From assembly GCA_963788285.1 (NCBI GenBank), contig CAWBGB010000006.1:1-64000 (forward strand): a stretch of 64,000 nt of DNA, written 5' to 3'. The stretch comes from Alicyclobacillus_A sp963788285. Lineage in GTDB: Bacteria > Bacillota > Bacilli > Alicyclobacillales > Alicyclobacillaceae. Numbering within the stretch: position 1 is the stretch's first letter; each line of letters opens with the position of its first letter. The translations under genes and the position numbers were made by a program. The notes under the pieces are model-generated. The model saw only the letters and a list, made by a program, of their open reading frames with translations. It did not search any database and had not been told where the DNA came from. This document shows positions 54,938 to 63,082 of this stretch, piece by piece.

Positions 54938-56955
54938 GTGTGAGTCGAAGACTATTGAACTACGCGGCGCTCTACAAGCGTACCATTTTTCTGGCATTGG
55001 CCATGTTGGCAGTGGCGGTGACCGCCGAGCTGAGTGGGCCGTTCATCGCCAAGACGATGATTGACCGGCACATCCTCGGCATTGAACAACCGTGGTATCA
55101 GACGTCCGGACCAGGTCCGGACGCGGTGTCGTTCCAGGGACACTGGTACAAGCGAGCGGACTACTTCGCGGCCGGGGAACATCGCGGATTACCTGCGCGT
55201 GTGCTCCAGGTCGGCCATTCGTTCTACTTCGTGAATGGAACACTGCCGTTTGATGGAGAGAGAACCGTCCACGATGGACAGTTGACCGTTCACGCGGGAA
55301 GTCGAGAGGTCACGGTGCCGGTGACTCGTTTGAGCACGCAGGAGTTGTTCGAATTCTACAAGCCGGAGGTGCCGCGCATGTGGATGTTGGCGCTACTTTA
55401 CTTCGGACTGCTGATGGTGTCGGTGCTGTTCACGTACGGGCAGCAGTTGCTGCTACAAATATCAGCCAATCGCATTTTGCAGCAGATGAGGCGAGACGTC
55501 TTCCGGCAAATTCACCGCATTCCGATTCAGTATTTTGACAACACTCCTGCAGGCAAGATTGTCTCGCGTATCACGAACGACACCGAAGCGATTCGCGATC
55601 TCTTCGTGACGGTACTCGCGAACATCTGTTCCAGCATCATTTACATGGTGGGCATTTACGTGGCCCTCTTTATACTGGACGTGCGCATGGCGCTCATCTG
55701 TCTACTGCTCGTGCCGATTCTCGTCGTGTGGATTACGCTGTACCGTAAGTACGCGGTGACCATCAATCATCGCATTCGCGCCTTGCTCAGCGATATCAAT
55801 GCGATGATCAACGAAACCATTCAAGGCGTGCCAGTGATTCGCGCGTTCAACCGCCAACAGCGCACCTTGGAGGAGTTTGAGACGTTAAACCAAGAGCAGT
55901 ACATTAGCCAGACCAAGTTGCTCAGAATTAATTCCGCGACAGGATACAACCTGGTCGGAATGCTACGCAACTTGTTTTTCGTCGCCATGATTTCGTACTT
56001 TGGGTGGAAGTCGTTTCGCTTGGCGGGCGCCATCTCGTTTGGTACCTTGTACGCCTTAGTGGACTACTTGAACCGCCTGTTCCAACCTGTGGTGCAAGTG
56101 GTCAATCAGCTGGCAAATCTCGAACAGGCTCGCGTATCCGCCGAAAGGGTGTTTCAACTACTGGATGAACCGGGGATTGACGTGGTGGACGGGGAAATGC
56201 CTAGGTACCGAGGCGACGTTGTGTTCGACAACGTGTATTTCTCCTATGACGGCAAACACGACGTCTTAAAAGGCATCTCGTTCGAGGCCAAACAGGGTCA
56301 GACCGTGGCTCTGGTGGGACACACTGGGTCCGGAAAGAGCTCCATCATGAACCTGCTGTTCCGTTTCTACCAGCCGCGAGCAGGCAAAATCACGATAGAC
56401 GGCGTAGACATTACCACGATTCCGCGGCAACATCTGCGCAGACACATGGGCATTGTGTTGCAGGATCCGTTCCTGTTTACTGGTACTATCGCTTCCAACG
56501 TCAGTTTGGGAGATCCGGCGGTGCCACGTGAGCGTGTGGAACAAGCGTTGAGAGACGTGGGAGCCGATAAACTGCTTGGCCATCTGCCGAACGGATGGGA
56601 TGAGCCCGTGCTTGAAAAGGGCAGTACGTTATCCGCTGGGCAGCGGCAACTTATCTCGTTCGCGCGGGCGCTGGCGTTTGATCCAGCCATCCTTGTCTTG
56701 GACGAGGCCACGTCCAGCATCGATACGGAAACGGAGGCAGTCATTCAGGACGCACTCGAGGTGCTGAAGCGTGGCCGCACGACGTTCATCATTGCGCATC
56801 GGCTATCCACCATTCGTAACGCCGACCTGATTTTGGTGCTGGACAAAGGGGGCATTGTCGAACGCGGATGTCACGATGAATTGATGGCTTTGAAGGGACG
56901 CTATTATCAGATGTATCAGTTGCAACAGGGTGAGCGCATACGGGAAACGGGGTGA
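54934..56955 (+). CDS. bmrD: Multidrug ABC exporter half, BmrD-like
   Basis: A 673-residue half-transporter, the same length as I recall for Bacillus BmrD. Between helix 1 and helix 2 lies an extracellular insert of about 110 residues (from GIEQPWYQTSGPGPDAVSF to the RLSTQELFEFYKPE segment), a hallmark of BmrD. The ATPase has Walker A LVGHTGSGKSSIMNLLF (about 461), signature LSAGQRQLISFARAL (about 566) and a complete Walker B ILVLDEATSSID with the catalytic Glu. With BmrC it should form a heterodimer with one active and one degenerate site that expels drugs. It is coupled to bmrC by an ATGA overlap. Confidence 0.92.
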   Translation: MSVSRRLLNYAALYKRTIFLALAMLAVAVTAELSGPFIAKTMIDRHILGIEQPWYQTSGPGPDAVSFQGHWYKRADYFAAGEHRGLPARVLQVGHSFYFVNGTLPFDGERTVHDGQLTVHAGSREVTVPVTRLSTQELFEFYKPEVPRMWMLALLYFGLLMVSVLFTYGQQLLLQISANRILQQMRRDVFRQIHRIPIQYFDNTPAGKIVSRITNDTEAIRDLFVTVLANICSSIIYMVGIYVALFILDVRMALICLLLVPILVVWITLYRKYAVTINHRIRALLSDINAMINETIQGVPVIRAFNRQQRTLEEFETLNQEQYISQTKLLRINSATGYNLVGMLRNLFFVAMISYFGWKSFRLAGAISFGTLYALVDYLNRLFQPVVQVVNQLANLEQARVSAERVFQLLDEPGIDVVDGEMPRYRGDVVFDNVYFSYDGKHDVLKGISFEAKQGQTVALVGHTGSGKSSIMNLLFRFYQPRAGKITIDGVDITTIPRQHLRRHMGIVLQDPFLFTGTIASNVSLGDPAVPRERVEQALRDVGADKLLGHLPNGWDEPVLEKGSTLSAGQRQLISFARALAFDPAILVLDEATSSIDTETEAVIQDALEVLKRGRTTFIIAHRLSTIRNADLILVLDKGGIVERGCHDELMALKGRYYQMYQLQQGERIRETG

Positions 56956-57021
56956 CCGTGGAGCAAGGGAGTATGGGCCGTTTTACGTCGCAAGCTCTGA
57001 AACGGAGTAGATGAGGTGTAT

Positions 57022-57891
57022 ATGTTGTCCAGGGAGTCAAAATACTTGGAATGCGTGCGGATGAAGCTTCTGGTCGGTACCGCACAAACCACTCCATCCG
57101 GTGGTAACGTGCCTAGACCGGAACACATCGTGATTGTGGTGGAGGAGAATCACTCTCGATAGGAGATCATTGGCAATCGAGATGCGCCGTACATCAATAA
57201 TGCACTGAGCAATGAGGGAGCGTATTTTGCGAATTCACATGCAATAGAACACCCTAGCCAGCCGAATTACCTCGACTTGTTTTCTGGCAGCAATCAAGGT
57301 GTAACGAGTGATGCTTGTCCGCATCGCTTGCCTGCACCCAATCTGGCCAGTGAACTGCGGGACGTGCACCTGACGTTTGCCGGATATTTCGGAAACTTGC
57401 CGTCAGTCGGGTACACCGGCTGTAGTAACGGCCACGTGTTCTCGTTGGGTGCCACGTATGTCCGGAAGCACTGCCCTTGGGTGAACTTCACGAACGTTTC
57501 TCTCAGCCCCAACCTCCCGTTCTCTCAATTCCCTACAGATTTCACCCGCTTGCCGACGGTGTCGTTCGTGATTCCCAACCTGAACCACGACATGCACAAC
57601 GGGACCGTCAAGGCCACGGACAACGGGTTGAAGAACAACATTCAACCATATGTGGACTGGGCGAAAACGCATAACAGTCTGCTCATTCTTACGTGGGACG
57701 AGGATGACCAGTCAGAACAGAACACGATTCCCACAATCTTTGTCGGTCCCATGGTGAAGTGAGGCACGTACAACATATACATCAATCACTTCAATGTCCT
57801 ACGTACCGTGGAAGACATGTATGGTCTTCCATATCTAGGGGAGAGCGCTCATGTGTCACCGATTACCGATGCGTGGCAAAAGAACGCTTGA
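57022..57891 (+). pseudogene. Phosphoesterase family (AcpA/phospholipase C-like) with two internal stops
   Basis: One uninterrupted phase of 290 codons carries the family from end to end: PRPEHIVIVVEENHS, then NALSNEGAYFANSHAIEHPS, QPNYLDLFSGSNQGVT, GYTGCSNGHVF, PTVSFVIPNLNHDMHNGT and ILTWDEDDQSEQNTIPTIFV. It ends with NIYINHFNVLRTVEDMYGLP near 57800. Two nonsense codons break it: TAG after ENHSR (57160-57162), where homologues have Tyr or similar before EIIGN, and TGA after GPMVK (57760-57762) before GTYN. No frameshift is needed. The N-terminus lacks an obvious full signal peptide. The family hydrolyses phosphomono- or diesters outside the cell. Confidence 0.8.
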
Positions 57892-58000
57892 GACGGCTGA
57901 ATCCACAGACTTCGTGAAAGTTGAATTCGTTGGCTAACCACAGTCCATCCACCTCTGCATTTTCTCATCGCGTTTCACTGCAGTATGATGGAGGCAACAA

Positions 58001-59944
58001 ATGATTTCGGGCAGGGTGACAATGAACATCTTATCAGCAGAAAACGTAGCGAAAAGTTATACGGATAAAGTCTTGTTGGACTGCGTATCCTTTGGCATAG
58101 ACGACGAAGATAAAATTGGACTGATCGGCGTCAATGGAACTGGCAAGTCTACACTTTTGAAAATTGTCGCTGGCGTCGAGCACCCCGAGTCTGGCACGGT
58201 CACTCTAGGAAGTCGGGTGACTGTTCACTATCTGCCACAAGAGCTTGTGTTTGACCCGACGGCCACGGTGCTAGACCAGGTGTTCCACGGCGAGGCTCCG
58301 GTCATGAAGCTACTCCGAGAGTATCAAAATACATTGGATGCGTTGGCCCAATCGCCGGAGGATAGGGGTCTACAAACGAAATTACTTCGGCTCCAATCCC
58401 AGTTGGATGAGCTGGATGCCTGGAAATTGGAGCATGAGGCCAAGGTCATTTTGACAAAACTCGGCATCACCGACTTTCAGGCGGTTGTGGGGACACTGTC
58501 TGGGGGGCAGAGGAAGCGCATCGCCTTGGCGCGTGCTTTGATCCAGCCGGCGGATTTGTTAGTGTTGGATGAGCCGACCAACCACATTGACAACGAAAGT
58601 GTGCAGTGGCTGGAGACGTACTTGCAAAAACGCAAAGGTGCGCTATTGATGGTCACGCACGACCGTTACTTCCTGGACCGGGTGGTCAATCGGATATTCG
58701 AACTGGATAAGGGCAAGTTGTACCGGTACCTCGGGAACTACCAGGTATTTCTAGAAGCGAAACTGGAACGTGAGACTCAGCAAAGAGCTTCGGAGGAGAA
58801 ACGTCAGAATTTCCTCCGCAATGAACTCGAGTGGATCCGACGCGGCCCGAAGGCTAGGGGTACGAAGCAGAAAGCTCGAACAGAGCGCTACTACGAAGTG
58901 TTGGAGCAAACGCCGGACGTGGGTCCGGAAACGCTGGAGTTTTCAGCGGCAAGTTCCCGGTTGGGGCGAACCGTGATTGAACTGGACCACGTTTCCAAAG
59001 CGTATGCAGGGAAGTCGGTGATCCGCGATTTCAGCTACATCGTGCTGCGCAATGACCGAATCGGAATTGTGGGACCCAACGGGAGTGGGAAGACCACTCT
59101 GATAAAAATGATAGCGGGTCGGTTGGAGCCGGACAGCGGATATGTCACTATTGGGTCCACTGTGAAAATAGGCTACTTTTCACAGGAGCACGACGAGATG
59201 AACGGACAGCAGCGTGTCATCGACTATATTCGCGACGAGGCGGAATACGTGGTGACTGCAGATGGCCACACCATCTCGGCTGCGCAAATGTTGGAGCGGT
59301 TCTTGTTTCCAGGCCATTTGCAGTGGACGCCGATTGTGAAGCTATCGGGTGGGGAAAAGCGCCGGTTGGCACTGCTCAAAACACTGATGACAGCGCCCAA
59401 CGTTCTGTTGCTCGATGAGCCGACCAACGACCTGGACATTTCCACGCTCTCCGTGCTTGAATCCTATCTCGACGAGTTTCCGGGTGCGGTGATTGTGGTT
59501 TCTCACGACCGGTACTTTTTGGACCGCGTCGCAGATAAAGTGTTTGCGTTTGAGGGCGGGGGACAGATATCTACGTACTTCGGGAACTTCTCGGACTATC
59601 TCGCGCAGCGCCCAGAGAAGGAGCCGGAGGGGGCTTCCGAAAAGTATACGGAAAAGGTCGAAAAGCGGGGTAGCCGTTCCTTGAAATCGGCCACTCGGAA
59701 GTTCACTTTCAAAGAGCAAAAGGAATACGATCAGATTGAATTTAAGATTGCACAGGTAGAGCAATCTCTGAGAGATGTGACGCAGCAAATGGAAGAGGCC
59801 GGTGGCGATTACGGTCGATTACAGGAGTTGTATAAAGAGCAACAGGCATTGGAGGAGCGGTTAAACGAATTGTTGGACAGGTGGACGTTCCTCAACGAAA
59901 TCGCCGAAGAGATGGAACAAAGCCGCAGATCCGAGCGTGGCTGA
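58001..59944 (+). CDS. ABC-F family ATPase (Uup/YfmR-like)
   Basis: A 647-residue soluble protein with two ATPase domains and no membrane helices. The first has GLIGVNGTGKSTLLKIV, LSGGQRKRIALARAL and LLVLDEPTNHID; the second GIVGPNGSGKTTLIKMI, LSGGEKRRLALLKTL and VLLLDEPTNDLD. Between them is the charged P-site tRNA interaction motif helix pair (about 240-300, with ELEWIRRGPKARGTKQKART). The C-terminal coiled coil (about 545-640) is that of the Uup/YfmR subgroup. Such proteins act on stalled or drug-bound ribosomes. ATG 58001 has GGAGG six bases upstream; ATG 58022 is an alternative. Confidence 0.92.
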   Translation: MISGRVTMNILSAENVAKSYTDKVLLDCVSFGIDDEDKIGLIGVNGTGKSTLLKIVAGVEHPESGTVTLGSRVTVHYLPQELVFDPTATVLDQVFHGEAPVMKLLREYQNTLDALAQSPEDRGLQTKLLRLQSQLDELDAWKLEHEAKVILTKLGITDFQAVVGTLSGGQRKRIALARALIQPADLLVLDEPTNHIDNESVQWLETYLQKRKGALLMVTHDRYFLDRVVNRIFELDKGKLYRYLGNYQVFLEAKLERETQQRASEEKRQNFLRNELEWIRRGPKARGTKQKARTERYYEVLEQTPDVGPETLEFSAASSRLGRTVIELDHVSKAYAGKSVIRDFSYIVLRNDRIGIVGPNGSGKTTLIKMIAGRLEPDSGYVTIGSTVKIGYFSQEHDEMNGQQRVIDYIRDEAEYVVTADGHTISAAQMLERFLFPGHLQWTPIVKLSGGEKRRLALLKTLMTAPNVLLLDEPTNDLDISTLSVLESYLDEFPGAVIVVSHDRYFLDRVADKVFAFEGGGQISTYFGNFSDYLAQRPEKEPEGASEKYTEKVEKRGSRSLKSATRKFTFKEQKEYDQIEFKIAQVEQSLRDVTQQMEEAGGDYGRLQELYKEQQALEERLNELLDRWTFLNEIAEEMEQSRRSERG

Positions 59945-60003
59945 TCCGTGAATAATTCCTTCCTCCGCTCCCCATGCTATGTACGACAAAAGGAGGAGCG
60001 ATT

Positions 60004-60540
60004 GTGCATTGGTATGACAGGCTGGCAGAGTATTTCCCGGAACACGAGCTGAAGGAAAAAGGACAACTGCAGGATTTGCTGGTTCACCATGACGCGTACA
60101 AGAAATTCGAGACAGAGGATTTCCTCGTGGCATACGCGGAGTTTCCCACTTTCATTTTCATTGACTACCTCATCGTGAACCCGAACACCAGAGGTCGTGG
60201 CGTGGGTAGCAAAGTACTCAATCATTTTAAGCAAAAGGGGAAGACCATCATTCTCGAAGTGGAGCCACCAGACACAGACGATGCAGACACGGTGAAGCGA
60301 ATCCGTTTCTATGAAAAGAACGGATTTCGCAGAGCGGAGCACATCGAATACACGCGGTCTGACGAGGACGGTACGCCGTTCACCATGGACGTGTACTACT
60401 GGTCGCCAAACGAAGTTTCGGAACGAACCATTCTAGAGCAAATGTCCACTGTGTGTCGGGAAATTCACAACTTTCGGTCGCTCAAATATTACGGGCGTAT
60501 TGTAGCCGATCCGGACGATGTGCTAACCTGGGTTCATTAA
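60004..60540 (+). CDS. GNAT family N-acetyltransferase
   Basis: A 178-residue protein with an acetyltransferase core. FIDYLIVNPNTRGRGVGSKVLN contains the acetyl-CoA P-loop (RGRGVG), followed by IILEVEPPDTDDADTVKRI and RFYEKNGFRRAEHIEY. GTG 60004 has AGGAGG seven bases upstream, which decides the start (MHWYDRLAEYFPEHELKEKG). The acidic segment and a C-terminal extension of about 50 residues (SLKYYGRIVADPDDVLTWVH) distinguish it from small GNATs. The substrate is unknown. It follows the ABC-F gene by 59 bases and could be cotranscribed. Confidence 0.85.
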   Translation: MHWYDRLAEYFPEHELKEKGQLQDLLVHHDAYKKFETEDFLVAYAEFPTFIFIDYLIVNPNTRGRGVGSKVLNHFKQKGKTIILEVEPPDTDDADTVKRIRFYEKNGFRRAEHIEYTRSDEDGTPFTMDVYYWSPNEVSERTILEQMSTVCREIHNFRSLKYYGRIVADPDDVLTWVH

Positions 60541-60598
60541 CGTGGGGGAAGGGTCACCTCCCGGCCCGCACGGCTGACCGAGGGAGTTACGTGGAATC

Positions 60599-60814
60599 AT
60601 GACGAGAAACGGACAACAACGCAAAGATATATACCCCGGGCTTGAGGTCGACATCGTCTTGAAAAAAGATCAGCCGACAGGAAAGACCACCCGGGGCATT
60701 GTCAAGGACATTCTCACAAAGTCTCCGACACATCCACATGGCATTAAAGTGCGCCTACAGGATGGTCAGATTGGCAGGGTCCAAACCATTGTTGGCTCGT
60801 CTTCCGAATTATAG
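60599..60814 (+). CDS. ywbE: YwbE family protein
   Basis: A 71-residue basic protein covering the whole YwbE (DUF2196) domain: PGLEVDIVLKKDQPTGKTTR, then GIVKDILTKSPTHPHGIKVR and LQDGQIGRVQTI. The pattern suggests a small beta-barrel of unknown function. Start ATG 60599 is weakly supported by GAGGG further upstream. It is 58 bases after the acetyltransferase gene. Confidence 0.9.
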   Translation: MTRNGQQRKDIYPGLEVDIVLKKDQPTGKTTRGIVKDILTKSPTHPHGIKVRLQDGQIGRVQTIVGSSSEL

Positions 60815-60830
60815 AAACTCCGACCAGTGG

Positions 60831-61259
60831 TTAGGAGCGTCTTTGTGCGCGTCGATAGCGGTATTGGGTCCATTGATAGCGAATAAAGCACCCGATGCAG
60901 AAGCCGAGGATGGCGATAAACGCAGCCAAGGCAACCATGGCGGTAAACATGTACGCCACAAGCATCCAGTGCATGAGATAGCCAATTAGACCAAGCGCGA
61001 GGCAGACGACGGCGATGATTTGGTTGAATTGTTGTTGGTCTCGGTCTTCCGGAACGTATTCCGACAGAGGTTTCCGCAAAAACCCTTTGGCCAAGCGCAT
61101 GATGGGGTTCAGCCCAACCACAATGCCCATGAGCCCTGCGACGAATGGAATCAGTAGAATCCAATAAGCGCCGGTGACCCATGTTACCAGAACGGACAAG
61201 ACAATCACCCATTGATTGGTTCGCACCAAGGGACGAGGAATTGTCGGGTTCTTTTGCAT
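60831..61259 (-). CDS. DUF4395 family membrane protein
   Basis: A 142-residue membrane protein with four helices. The N-terminal PRPLVRTNQWVIVLSVLV and the NPIMRLAKGFL block after the second helix are typical of DUF4395. The next helices are NQIIAVVCLALGLIGYLMHW and FTAMVALAAFIAILGFCIG, the latter with two Cys (FCIGCF), and the tail is Arg-rich. The function is unknown. It is convergent with ywbE, 16 bases away. Confidence 0.8.
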   Translation of the reverse strand: MQKNPTIPRPLVRTNQWVIVLSVLVTWVTGAYWILLIPFVAGLMGIVVGLNPIMRLAKGFLRKPLSEYVPEDRDQQQFNQIIAVVCLALGLIGYLMHWMLVAYMFTAMVALAAFIAILGFCIGCFIRYQWTQYRYRRAQRRS

Positions 61260-61365
61260 CGTTAAATCCCGCCTTTTTTTATCGGTATATATGTATATTA
61301 CACGTCTAGATGACCGATGGAAAGCAGGAGGAGCCTAAGCATTCGGATTCTTCCTAAAGAAACAG

Positions 61366-61464
61366 GGATGGCATTCTCAGTGCTTCACCTATGAGATAGT
61401 TATTATTATAAGCGATGTTGAAATGATGCTATATTGGGAATGGAATTCTGCAGTGCTTCACCTA
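61366..61464 (+). repeat. Imperfect direct repeats upstream of a VOC gene
   Basis: GGATGGCATTCTCAGTGCTT continuing CACCTAT (61366-61392) recurs as GGAATGGAATTCTGCAGTGC continuing TTCACCTAT (61437-61465). The shared core is CAGTGCTTCACCTAT, 72 bp apart. Each copy is AT-rich downstream. Positions before the VOC start suggest a regulator site or duplicated promoter segment. Confidence 0.6.
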
Positions 61465-61513
61465 TAATAAAAGTCGTCTAAAGAATCATCAATCGTGAAG
61501 GAGATTGTGTACT

Positions 61514-61885
61514 ATGATGCGAGTGAGGTTTGTCAGCATTCCTGTGAGCGACCAAGAGAGGGCACTCGAGTTCTACACCGAGAAGCTCGGCTTTACGGTT
61601 GTAACGGATCAGCCTTTCGGTGGCGGTCAACGCTGGATTGAGTTGCAGCCGCCGGGATCAGAGACGCTGGTTGTATTGTTCACGCCGCCAGGTCATGAGA
61701 GTCAGATTGGTACATTTCAAAATGTAGCGTTTACCAGCGACGATGTGGTAAAAACGTACGAAGAGTTGGCGAAACGCGGTGTAGAATTCGTCAAGCCGGC
61801 GACAAGAGCCGAATGGGGCGGCGTGGAAGCCATCTTCAAGGATCCGGATGGCAATACGTTTGTGTTGGCAAGCCCAGAGCAATGA
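61514..61885 (+). CDS. VOC family protein (glyoxalase/bleomycin resistance fold)
   Basis: A 123-residue single-domain protein: RVRFVSIPVSDQERALEFYT, FYTEKLGFTV, RWIELQPPGSETLVVLF, and the C-terminal FKDPDGNTFVLASP. These are the paired beta-alpha-beta-beta-beta modules of the vicinal oxygen chelate fold; the substrate is unknown (dioxygenase, glyoxalase or antibiotic binding). ATG 61514 lies ten bases after AAGGAG. A related gene lies on the opposite strand at 62370. Confidence 0.88.
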   Translation: MMRVRFVSIPVSDQERALEFYTEKLGFTVVTDQPFGGGQRWIELQPPGSETLVVLFTPPGHESQIGTFQNVAFTSDDVVKTYEELAKRGVEFVKPATRAEWGGVEAIFKDPDGNTFVLASPEQ

Positions 61886-62055
61886 GTTGAGATGAATCTA
61901 AAGGGCCTCGTTGTGTCGGGCGTGGCCTCTGGTGTGCCGGTTAGTACATTGGGGCGAGTGGAACGTAACATGGGCGGGAGGCGATCGTCCAAGCGGGCGC
62001 CTGTGCATCGGAGCCAGGCGGTTGCATATGGGAGATTACTTCATGACAACGATCC

Positions 62056-62262
62056 TTGTCCATATCACCACATGCTTTCCCTAGACATGTGGGGGGACAT
62101 TTCCTGCCCAAAGGCTATGACGTACACAAGAAATATCCTGTGTTGTACCTCTGTGTTCCTGTGGTATATCACGAGTACCCGGGTGGCCACGACTACACCT
62201 TTTGGAGCAAGCACGCAGCCGAATTCCTATTATTCTTCGATAGTACGTCTGAAACGTCGTGA
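62056..62262 (+). pseudogene. Esterase D-type hydrolase remnant with internal deletion
   Basis: The frame starts near MSISPHAFPRHVGGHFLPKG and continues YDVHKKYPVLYL, the usual entry to the alpha/beta-hydrolase core of esterase D/S-formylglutathione-hydrolase-like enzymes. It then jumps to VVYHEYPGGHDYTFWSKHAA and EFLLFF, the C-terminal catalytic-His block. The central 150 or so residues with the GxSxG nucleophile are absent, as if deleted in frame. It lies between two VOC-family genes. Confidence 0.7.
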
Positions 62263-62369
62263 GAATGGTGCGGTTTAATCTCCGACGTTTGCAGTCCACC
62301 TCGCGTGTTTCGGGATAGGGTGAAGGTAGAGAAGAGTCTTTCACCCTTTCCCAATTCGCTTGTCACGTG

Positions 62370-62732
62370 TCAACCCTTCAGGAGGAACTCGTTCCCATCC
62401 GTGTCTTCAAACGTTGCGTAGGTGCCCCATGACATGGCTTTTGGTGAATCCTTGAATTTCACCCCGTTTGCGACCATCCGTTCATACGTACCTTGTATGT
62501 CATCGCATTCGAAGACGATGGACGGCTTCCTTTCCTGCCAATCTGGCATGAGGGCCTTCGGATATATCACGAGTCGAGACTGCGCTCCCGGCGGTGCCAC
62601 TTCAATCCAACTGGCATTCGGTCCCATCGGATGGTTTGCCACCACCTCAAATCCGACTTTTTGTGTCCAGAATTCGAGCGCCTTTTGTTGGTCCTCAACA
62701 TATACGGCGACGGTTGCAATGGATTGAATCAC
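62370..62732 (-). CDS. VOC family protein
   Basis: A 120-residue vicinal oxygen chelate protein: ATVAVYVEDQQKALEFWTQK, VGFEVVANHPMG, SWIEVAPPGAQSRLVIYP, and the C-terminal TFEDTDGNEFLLKG. It resembles the gene at 61514 in both halves, including the WIE-PPG block, suggesting paralogues. The start is GTG 62732, preceded by GGGGTGAGG. The function is unknown. Confidence 0.85.
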   Translation of the reverse strand: MIQSIATVAVYVEDQQKALEFWTQKVGFEVVANHPMGPNASWIEVAPPGAQSRLVIYPKALMPDWQERKPSIVFECDDIQGTYERMVANGVKFKDSPKAMSWGTYATFEDTDGNEFLLKG

Positions 62733-63082
62733 GAATCCTCACCCCTGTCTTATTTTTACGAAAACCAGTATAACGTATCGTCGAAGCGAACGCGCTCCCA
62801 CGGGTGAAAGCCCCGAATAACTAACGCCACAGAGTACTTTTGAGATGACAACCTTTACGATAGTGTTTGTCAAAGAAAGTCACCTTTCTGACGGAAGATG
62901 ATTCAGTTGTGCTACATTCTTGGGTGGGCTAAGCGGACAGAGTTTCTCGCCTTTGTGTTACGCATTGGCCTGTCTGTCGGAAGCTTAAAATTCCATTGAG
63001 CTTGAAAAGGCCAGGATAGACCACTATCACAGTGACATATTGTGCGAGTATGATGGATCTGAGATCCACGGGGAGGTGTACT
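62733..63082. other. Intergenic region before the last gene
   Basis: No gene is supported. TTGAAA (63002-63007) and TATCAC (63025-63030) at 17 bp form a weak promoter candidate for the downstream efflux gene, and GATCTGAGATC (63056-63066) is a short palindrome. Confidence 0.3.
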
